Below, piece by piece: positions 6,141-11,303 of a DNA stretch of 11,303 nt. Positions within the stretch are counted from its first letter, which is position 1. Each line of letters begins with the position of its first letter. Under the pieces are notes generated by a model. That model saw only the letters and a program-made list of their open reading frames with translations. It was not told the DNA's origin and searched no databases. The stretch is taken from the NCBI GenBank assembly GCA_900128585.1, contig LT642746.1, positions 1 to 11,303 on the forward strand, given 5' to 3'. This DNA is from Stramenopiles sp. TOSAG23-3. Lineage: Eukaryota > Sar. Made by a program: the position numbers and the translations under genes.

Positions 6141-7421
6141 ATGTTTTTTTCTAGGCTTGCTTCCAACGTTGCCGCACGAAGGGCGCTGGGTCGTGTTTCC
6201 ACGCGGTCCGCATGGAGCGGCGCCAAACGTTTCCATCGCCGCACAAACACTCGTAGTGCGTTTCAAGGAATGCCAGCAGTATTCTTAGGGTCTTCAATTG
6301 CCATCGGTTCCGCGTTCGCGTTTGCAGAGGGCGAAGAGGCAGAGATCGAGTGGGGTGCGCCAGTCGGCGGGCCCCTTGGCGAGGGCGACAGTCTTGCGGT
6401 GGAGAAGGAGTACCCGTTCAAGAAAGAGAGCAACACCGTGCTCTCGAACCGCCACAGAGTTGCCCTGTGTGGGTGGCCAATAAGGGGCGCGCGAGATATT
6501 GACGACGAGCGCGTAAAGGATATGCATGCATTGTTCGAGCACGTATGGAACTCGAATTACGACGGCGTTGAGATATCTGTGGAAGACTTTCGAGCCCTGT
6601 ACCCGGAAACGTTCCGTGGTATGAGTGACGTGGAAGCGGCTAAAGTGATAAAGGAGACGGCGGAAGACCATGGCGTTTCCGTGCTTGGCACACTGTACTT
6701 GGTGGGGGACGGGACCGATCGTGTCCGACCGTGGGATTTGGATTTCAGCGACGAAAATTTTTACCAAAAAATGGAGGAGAAATTGACCGCCGACAGAACA
6801 GCAGGCGCGGAATACGTCACCTACCAAATCGGTTTGCCCCCAAAGTACATGAACACCGGCGGGGCGTACCGTGGGGATACAGAATATTACGACCTTACCG
6901 TGGACCGCCTTCACAAGCTTAGAACGCTGGCAAACAATGTAGGGTTGAACATTTATTTCGAAACGCACATCGAACGAATCTCGGAGGATCCCATCGCCTT
7001 TACCGATATTATCGAACGATCCGAAACCTTGAGCGGTCGGCCCTTCGAGGAGGTGAACGGCGACCTTTCCCATTACATCTATTGTGGCATCACAAAAGGC
7101 GCTGCCCTGGATAAAATTCTGAAACGAGTGAACCACATGCACCAAAGAATGGCCCGTCTGTATGGTGATTTTTCCTCCGAAGTCATCAACCCCGCGGAGG
7201 ACTGGGAGGCCAAGGGCTGCACGTACACTGCGTTCCAACTCTCGTCGAAGGCATTAAAGGGTGGCCTTTCCAGCCGCACAATTAGTGGAGAAACGGGGCC
7301 AATCCATTTGGTAACAGACACGTTAACCCACGATGCAAAACTGGTTCCACTCTTTCGAATGATGGCACTCTACGCAGACGGTGAAATTACAGACCAAGAA
7401 GTTAAAAATCCTTTCCTGTAA
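6141..7421 (+). CDS. Xylose-isomerase-like TIM-barrel (AP endonuclease 2 superfamily) protein with mitochondrial-type presequence
   Basis: 426 residues from ATG at 6141 to TAA at 7421, no intron needed. The first ~45 residues carry about a dozen Arg, Lys and His and no acidic residue, typical of a mitochondrial matrix-targeting sequence. A hydrophobic stretch (about 46-62) then an acidic segment follow, so a two-part presequence ending in the inner membrane or intermembrane space is possible. From about residue 105 the sequence has the pattern of the sugar isomerase/epimerase TIM-barrel family: YDGVEIS (140-146), FETHIER with E274 and H276, NGDLSHY with D308 and H311, and NHMHQR with H332 and H334. 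These Glu/Asp/His residues are the likely divalent-metal ligands. Substrate unknown: family members act as sugar or inositol-derivative isomerases, epimerases, dehydratases or endonucleases. It is not classical xylose isomerase (XylA). Confidence 0.85.
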   Translation: MFFSRLASNVAARRALGRVSTRSAWSGAKRFHRRTNTRSAFQGMPAVFLGSSIAIGSAFAFAEGEEAEIEWGAPVGGPLGEGDSLAVEKEYPFKKESNTVLSNRHRVALCGWPIRGARDIDDERVKDMHALFEHVWNSNYDGVEISVEDFRALYPETFRGMSDVEAAKVIKETAEDHGVSVLGTLYLVGDGTDRVRPWDLDFSDENFYQKMEEKLTADRTAGAEYVTYQIGLPPKYMNTGGAYRGDTEYYDLTVDRLHKLRTLANNVGLNIYFETHIERISEDPIAFTDIIERSETLSGRPFEEVNGDLSHYIYCGITKGAALDKILKRVNHMHQRMARLYGDFSSEVINPAEDWEAKGCTYTAFQLSSKALKGGLSSRTISGETGPIHLVTDTLTHDAKLVPLFRMMALYADGEITDQEVKNPFL

Positions 7422-7513
7422 TTTCATCCCAGTTTCAACCCGAATAATATACATTATAAAATGGCTAATACGAGGGACACATGATGATTTTGAAACCTGA
7501 GGAGATATCATTT

Positions 7514-7696
7514 TTATTTTATCTGTAAGAAACGTACTCGATTCGGATCATGCATGGAATCAAGCTTAGTTCGGGACGTGGCGTCCCAGGCCTTCCGGCC
7601 AAGGTCGCTGATGCGATTGTGCTGGGCCCGAATAGAATCAACGGACGCTTTGGCAAGGGCTGTGGAAAGTTCTGTGGCTGTGGACGCTTTGGACAT
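7514..7696 (-). CDS. Possible small hypothetical protein (60 aa)
   Basis: From ATG at 7696 the minus strand reads 60 residues to TAA at 7514. I do not recognise it. It is Ala/Ser/Arg-rich at the N-terminus, with ISDLGRKAWDATSRTK in the middle and a basic C-terminus. Its main support is composition: about 7545-7700 is visibly GC-richer than the AT-rich DNA on both sides and matches the other genes. The frame stays open upstream to 7897, but that part is AT-rich and encodes a hydrophobic low-information string, so I prefer the internal ATG. It converges with the 6141 gene, about 90 bases between stops. An alternative is the last exon of a longer gene, or chance. Confidence 0.45.
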   Translation of the reverse strand: MSKASTATELSTALAKASVDSIRAQHNRISDLGRKAWDATSRTKLDSMHDPNRVRFLQIK

Positions 7697-8278
7697 GGGA
7701 ATGATAGTCAAGACTAAGTGAAAAGGTAGACTATATTTGATTAGTAAAATCACAAGAGCTGAGCTAAGTTCGCAATACATGAAGGTGCGTAAACCTTTAA
7801 TGGACAAAAGGAGCAGATTCATTTTCACGGTACACGATTTTAATTTACTTAGATACGTAAGATACTCAAACATTTGTTCTGCATACCCCCACCCCAAGAA
7901 GAAAAAAAGAACCCACTGCCGGCCACCACCGCCGATTTTTATTATTATTATTTTAAAATTCTTGATACTGTGTCGATGTTAAATAATTTCATCTAAAAAG
8001 CTACTCTACCACAAATTTCTCTCTCTCTCCTCTTCTTCTGTTCTTCTCTATAAAAGTAGTATCCATTTCCCAATTTTTGATAAGAGACAACACTTTCTTT
8101 TTATAGATATTAATACAGTAGAAGTGAAAGTGTGAAAGAAAAGGATTTCAAATTCACAGTAGAGCAAGTCGAACAAAGCAGTTGCTTGTTGTTACCAGTT
8201 GGTTTGAACGATAGTTGTTTGTTTTTGTATTTTTTGAGAATCATATATTTTTCATCGTCATCTTCGTCATATTTCACA
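7697..8278. other. Intergenic region with promoter of the secreted-protein gene
   Basis: No convincing gene is seen. The stretch is AT-rich, with a CT-rich tract (8017-8047) directly before a TATA box (8049-8056), then a likely 5' untranslated leader. Its last part (8241-8278) belongs to the sequence duplicated at the window's end. Confidence 0.55.
8017..8056 (+). promoter_or_regulatory. CT-rich tract plus TATA box
   Basis: A pyrimidine-rich run (TTTCTCTCTCTCTCC and onward) ends directly at TATAAAAG (8049-8056). This is the best TATA-box candidate in the window and faces the secreted-protein gene. Transcription starting about 30 bases downstream would leave a leader of roughly 200 bases before the ATG at 8279. 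Confidence 0.5.
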
Positions 8279-8319
8279 ATGGTTTCTTTTGTTCTCTCAA
8301 CAAAGTGTATGGTAGGTAC
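8241..8319 (+). repeat. 79-base perfect repeat, copy A (inverted relative to 11225-11303)
   Basis: All 79 bases are identical to the reverse complement of the last 79 bases of the window. The copy spans the end of the presumed 5' leader, the ATG at 8279 and the first codons of the secreted-protein gene, stopping at GGTAGGTAC. Identity ends abruptly at 8320. Confidence 0.95.
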
Positions 8320-8939
8320 TGTTGGGATTGTTTTGTCTCAGCACAACCTTTGTGGTTGCTCAGGCCGGGTGTCCTTGTGAAAGCCTAGGGACTTACTGTC
8401 AATACGCACCACCTGATTCACCGTGTCCAAGGAAAGGAGTCTGTCATGGTTACCCAAACTCCACCTGCAGTTGCAACGATTGTCCAAAACCAGATTCTTC
8501 GTGCAAAGGGTGCAGTCCGTCCCCCGGTCCAACCCCCGGCCCGTCCCCCGGCCCATCCCCCGGCCCATCCCCCGGCCCATCCCCCGGTCCACCCCCAGGC
8601 CCTTGCCCAGACGGATACTTTGAGTGCAACTGTTATTGCAACGCAGGCGACACGATTTACGGTTCATTTGGATGCAACTGTGCAAACTACAAGCCATTGC
8701 CGGCGAGTCAGCAAACGAAATGTTGTGGCGGGGAATATGGCTTCGACGCTTGGTGCGCGAAGGCAGGGACGCCGTCGGCGAAGAGTGCAACATGTAGCAA
8801 CCAGACAACTTCTGGGTCACCGACTCCACCAGGAGACTTTTACGAGTTTGGAACGTACAAACGATGTGTCAAGGGGCACTGCAACGCGTATTTTTGTGAC
8901 AACCCCAAGCCAGATTACCCAACGGGATGCCAGGGATGA
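8279..8939 (+). CDS. Small secreted Cys-rich protein with Gly-Pro-Ser-Pro linker (5' end frame unresolved)
   Basis: The main frame, open from about 8316 to TGA at 8939, encodes a hydrophobic stretch ending FVVAQA, a likely signal-peptidase site, then a Cys-rich domain (10 Cys), a linker of GPSP units, and a second Cys-rich domain (about 14 Cys). Such spacing suggests an extracellular disulphide-rich protein, perhaps cell-wall or matrix associated; family unknown. Two N-x-S/T sites (NST, NQT) are present. The main frame has no ATG; a TAG closes it at 8313-8315. The ATG at 8279 is one frame off and opens a hydrophobic stretch. One base too many near GGG at 8324-8326 would join the two into a normal signal peptide of about 29 residues. 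A 52-base intron (8312-8363, GT to AG) also restores frame but removes most of the hydrophobic core; a 37-base intron (8305-8341) is a third option. Confidence 0.75.
8520..8601 (+). repeat. 12-base minisatellite encoding Gly-Pro-Ser-Pro
   Basis: Near-perfect 12-base units of the type CCCGGCCCATCC repeat about six times in frame, coding the GPSP/GPTP/GPPP linker of the secreted protein. Such proline-rich spacers commonly separate extracellular domains in algae and other walled protists. The number of units is likely variable between alleles. Confidence 0.9.
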
Positions 8940-9280
8940 TTGATTAGTTAAATTCATGTGTTATGAAAAAACAAATTATAGTATGATATGCTTTAAGACT
9001 CTCATTGTGTTATGAAAATTTTTTTTTTTATAAGTATCATGTTTTAGTCAGTGAAAATAAATCAAATATGAACGTACTAAGGGACGCATTTTGTTTTTTT
9101 TACCCGGAAGTACGGAAGTATCAAATTAATTTTAGTAAAACTTGGTACGAAGAAGCTAAATTTAATTACTTAAATAACAGCCAATTTTCTTGTTTTAAAA
9201 CTTAGTGCAGTCGTTGCTGCAGCACAATAACACCAAGAGCTTATTAAACCAATCCCTGCTCGCGTTTGTACGAAGGGATC
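8940..9280. other. Convergent AT-rich intergenic region
   Basis: 341 AT-rich bases between the stops of the secreted-protein gene (+) and the kinase gene (-). AATAAA at 9056-9061 is a candidate poly(A) signal for the forward gene. I see no gene; the 66-residue ORF across 9005-9205 is low-information. Confidence 0.55.
9056..9061 (+). terminator. Candidate poly(A) signal AATAAA
   Basis: Canonical AATAAA about 117 bases after the stop of the secreted-protein gene, in AT-rich DNA; tentative. Confidence 0.3.
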
Positions 9281-11239
9281 TCAATGGTGCTGCTTCTTCG
9301 AAAAACGGTTGAAGTCTGAAAATCCCAGGGGGGCAAACGATTCTTTCTTCTTCGAGTTCGGCGAGTGAAAGTCTTTGAAAGTCGGGATTTCCGGGACAAA
9401 AAACTTGCTGGCATTAAAGTCACCGTCGTTCAAGCCCTCGTCGTCCCTTCGCGTTGATCGGAAGCGATCGGGCCCGTCTTGCTCCTTCTTCTCGTCCTCG
9501 TGCATTCGGCCGCTGTTGCGGCTTTTGTTCTTGCTGCTGCTCCTATGGTCGTCGTTGCGCGAGCGCCGACTTTCGCCCTTCTTGCTGCGGCGCGAGCCTC
9601 CGCCGTTCCCGTACTTGCTGCTCTTCTTCGAGTAGCCCCCCCCTCCATCCCGGGGCGACCGGTCCCTTCGGGAGCGACTGTCGTGGTGGTAATCGTCCCC
9701 TTGCCTCGAGTCGCCCCCGCGCCTCCTTCCCGCCCCCCGGGAGTCGTAACTGTCCTCGTGGTCGTTGTAGCCCCCGCGCCCCCTGTCGTCGTACCCGTCG
9801 TCGTCGTAGTCGTGGTGCCCCCCGCGGCGGCCGCCGTTGCTGCGGTGCTTCTTCTCTTCGTCCCGCCTCCTACGCTCCTTGCGGCGCTCCTCGCGCTCGC
9901 GGTCCTTTCGGGACTGCCGGCTGTCGACGCGGCTTGGCTTCATTTTTGAGTTCGAAACCTTCATCAGGCGCTGCTTCCCCGAGTTCGATCCCAACGGGGG
10001 GGTAATCGGGGGGGAAACCCCGTTTCGCCGGCCCGGGTAGTTCTGTTGGCGCGCGATGCGGCTCGGCTTCATCTGCGTCTGCCCAAACTTGTGTGACTGC
10101 ACGTTGGACAGCGTGACTTTGGGTTTGGACTTGGAGGGTTGTTGTTGGTGGTGGTCCGCCCTGGAATTGGAGCGAATCGAGAGGTTCGGCGACGGCGGCG
10201 GGCTCGACCGGTCGCTCCCACGGTCGTGGTCCCGCCGGCTGCTGCGGCCTTCCCGGTGGTGGTCGCGGTGGTCCTTGTGCCGGCTGCTGCGGCCGTAGCT
10301 GCGGGACGAGTCCCGGTCGTCGTCGTCGTCCCGGTACCGCCCGCCGCCTCGCCTGGAGTCCCTCGAGTGCCGGTCCCTCGAGTCCCGGTCGTCGTCGCGG
10401 TACCTGCCCCGGTCCTCCCGACCATGCCGGCGGGAGTCCCGGTCGTCGTCGCGGTAGCGGTCCCCGCCCCGCCGGCGGGAGTCCCGGTCCCCCCCGTTGC
10501 TCCCCCGGGACCCGGTCCGAGAGTCGCCGCGGCGCCCCCCCCGGTCGTACCGCCCGTTGTCCGAGTCCTTGTCGTCGTCCCGGCGGTACCGGCTCGACGG
10601 TCGGCTGTCCCGGCCGTGTCGGTCGCTCTTGCCGCTGTGTATGCGGTCTTGCTTGTCGTACTCCTCTTTCAGCCCGTGGAAGAAGGCGTTCTCCAGGCAC
10701 TCCGCTGCGGTGGGGCGGTCCTTTGGGTCCCTCTTGACGAACAGGCTCATCATGCTGTAGGCCCGCTTGGTCAGCTTGCCGACGTACTTTCGCTGCAGCG
10801 TTTCCGGGCGCGTCATGTCCGGGAACTTGAGCCCCAAAAATCGCGGGTTCCGAAGGAACATTTCCATCTGGTCGGACGTCAAGGGCCCGAGGACCTTCTG
10901 GATGATGTACAGCTGGTCGATCTCGCTCTCCCCTGGGAACATCGGCTGCCCGTCGATCAGCTCGCCCATGATGCACCCGACGGCCCACATGTCGACCGTC
11001 TTGTCGTAGTTGGTCGAGCCGAGCAGGAGCTCGGGCGCACGGTACCAGCGGGTGGCGACGTAGTCGGTGAGCTGCTGGCCCGGGTGGGTGATCGTCCGCG
11101 CGAAGCCAAAGTCACACAGCTTTAGGGTGTGGTCGGGGTTGACGAGCAAGTTCTCCGGCTTGATGTCGCGGTGAATAACGTTGTTCTGGTGGCAAAAGTT
11201 GATCGCCCGGCAGAGCTGGTAAATGTACCTACCATACAC
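9281..11239 (-). CDS. CDKL-family (cyclin-dependent kinase-like) Ser/Thr kinase, 5'-partial, with long Arg/Asp/Ser-rich tail
   Basis: The frame (652 residues counted from the codon at 11239) starts inside the kinase fold at YIYQLCRAINFCH and continues through HRDIKPEN (catalytic Asp 25), DFG (43-45), the activation-loop motif TDY (58-60), VATRWYRAPE, and SVGC-like DMWAVGC to about residue 190. DGQPMFPGESEIDQL and IQKVLGPL are hallmarks of CDKL1-5 kinases, which in animals and protists are linked to cilium/flagellum length and microtubules. The Gly-rich loop, ATP-binding Lys and helix-C Glu are absent because the gene runs off the reliable sequence. The tail (about 200-650) is low-complexity Arg/Asp/Ser/Gly, like SR-type proteins, then a less repetitive C-terminus with FFVPEIPTFKDFHSP. 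The codon at 11239 is GTG, not a believable start: bases from 11225 outward belong to the 79-base inverted copy. The coding region is very GC-rich, which creates long false ORFs in other frames. Confidence 0.93.
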   Translation of the reverse strand: MYGRYIYQLCRAINFCHQNNVIHRDIKPENLLVNPDHTLKLCDFGFARTITHPGQQLTDYVATRWYRAPELLLGSTNYDKTVDMWAVGCIMGELIDGQPMFPGESEIDQLYIIQKVLGPLTSDQMEMFLRNPRFLGLKFPDMTRPETLQRKYVGKLTKRAYSMMSLFVKRDPKDRPTAAECLENAFFHGLKEEYDKQDRIHSGKSDRHGRDSRPSSRYRRDDDKDSDNGRYDRGGRRGDSRTGSRGSNGGDRDSRRRGGDRYRDDDRDSRRHGREDRGRYRDDDRDSRDRHSRDSRRGGGRYRDDDDDRDSSRSYGRSSRHKDHRDHHREGRSSRRDHDRGSDRSSPPPSPNLSIRSNSRADHHQQQPSKSKPKVTLSNVQSHKFGQTQMKPSRIARQQNYPGRRNGVSPPITPPLGSNSGKQRLMKVSNSKMKPSRVDSRQSRKDREREERRKERRRRDEEKKHRSNGGRRGGHHDYDDDGYDDRGRGGYNDHEDSYDSRGAGRRRGGDSRQGDDYHHDSRSRRDRSPRDGGGGYSKKSSKYGNGGGSRRSKKGESRRSRNDDHRSSSKNKSRNSGRMHEDEKKEQDGPDRFRSTRRDDEGLNDGDFNASKFFVPEIPTFKDFHSPNSKKKESFAPLGFSDFNRFSKKQHH

Positions 11240-11303
11240 TTTGTTGAGAGAACAAAAGAAACCATTGTGAAATATGACGAAGATGACGATGAAAAATATA
11301 TGA
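11225..11303 (-). repeat. 79-base perfect repeat, copy B at the window's end
   Basis: Reverse complement of 8241-8319 without a mismatch, reaching the last base. It sits where the kinase N-lobe should be encoded. In the kinase frame it reads hydrophobic residues then FHNGFFCSLNKVYGRY, which does not resemble a CDKL N-lobe apart from the last few residues. Confidence 0.95.

Noticed and set aside
6294-7238. 314-codon minus-strand ORF opposite the TIM-barrel gene
   Set aside because: It lies antisense to a frame with recognisable metal-ligand motifs and a targeting sequence, and has no domain pattern of its own.
6141-7421. Classical xylose isomerase (XylA)
   Set aside because: The XylA signature regions are not seen; only the general TIM-barrel superfamily pattern fits.
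8132-8380. 82-codon + ORF including the ATG at 8279, as a separate gene
   Set aside because: It ends just after the signal-like segment and its upstream half is leader sequence. It is better read as the broken 5' end of the Cys-rich gene.
10139-11125. Long + strand ORF (328 codons) and the 9870-10988 minus ORF over the kinase region
   Set aside because: They are Val/Ala/Pro- or Arg/Pro-rich strings caused by very high GC and repeated codons. The kinase frame has clear catalytic motifs and a conserved fold.
11225-11303. Terminal inverted repeat of a transposon spanning 8241-11303
   Set aside because: One copy overlaps coding start sequence, no transposase lies between, the interior holds two ordinary genes, and there is no target-site duplication to test at the window's edge.

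Overview
This window comes from a nuclear genome of an intron-poor eukaryote, probably a unicellular protist. It holds an ER N-glycosylation mannosyltransferase (ALG11), a CDKL-type protein kinase, a ubiquitin-like domain, a mitochondrial-type presequence and a secreted Cys-rich protein with a Gly-Pro-Ser-Pro linker. Intergenic DNA is AT-rich and full of simple repeats, while the genes are more GC-rich, strongly so in the kinase. No bacterial operon logic, ribosome-binding sites, rRNA, tRNA or CRISPR are visible. The (GPSP)n linker and long intronless ORFs would suit a stramenopile or similar alga/protist, but the lineage is inferred only weakly.

Layout: 1-623, AT-rich leader with decayed direct repeats. 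624-3575 (+), a 983-residue chimeric protein: signal peptide, one membrane segment, a ubiquitin-like domain ending in Gly-Gly, a Cys cluster, duplicated basic/Gly-Ser repeats, two tandem modules resembling Dam-type DNA adenine methyltransferases but lacking the catalytic motif, and a C-terminal zinc-binding-like module. 3712-5158 (-), ALG11, convergent with the previous gene and broken by one extra base in a G run. 5159-6140, a divergent spacer with a long GAA-type polypurine tract. 6141-7421 (+), a xylose-isomerase-like TIM-barrel protein with a mitochondrial-type presequence. 7514-7696 (-), a possible 60-residue protein. 8279-8939 (+), a small secreted Cys-rich protein whose 5' end does not read through. 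9281-11239 (-), the C-terminal part of a CDKL kinase with a very long Arg/Asp/Ser/Gly-rich tail; its N-lobe is missing.

The genes do not form one pathway; they look like ordinary neighbours on a compact chromosome. The best candidate for something undescribed is the 624-3575 protein. Its order of parts suggests a membrane-held precursor whose cytosolic ubiquitin-like domain might be cut at Gly-Gly|Met to release a basic, possibly nuclear, protein built on dead methyltransferase folds. This is a hypothesis from domain order.

Assembly caution: the last 79 bases are a perfect inverted copy of 8241-8319, which is also where both the secreted gene's start and the kinase's N-terminus fail to make sense. 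Together with the extra G in ALG11, this suggests local assembly or base-call errors.
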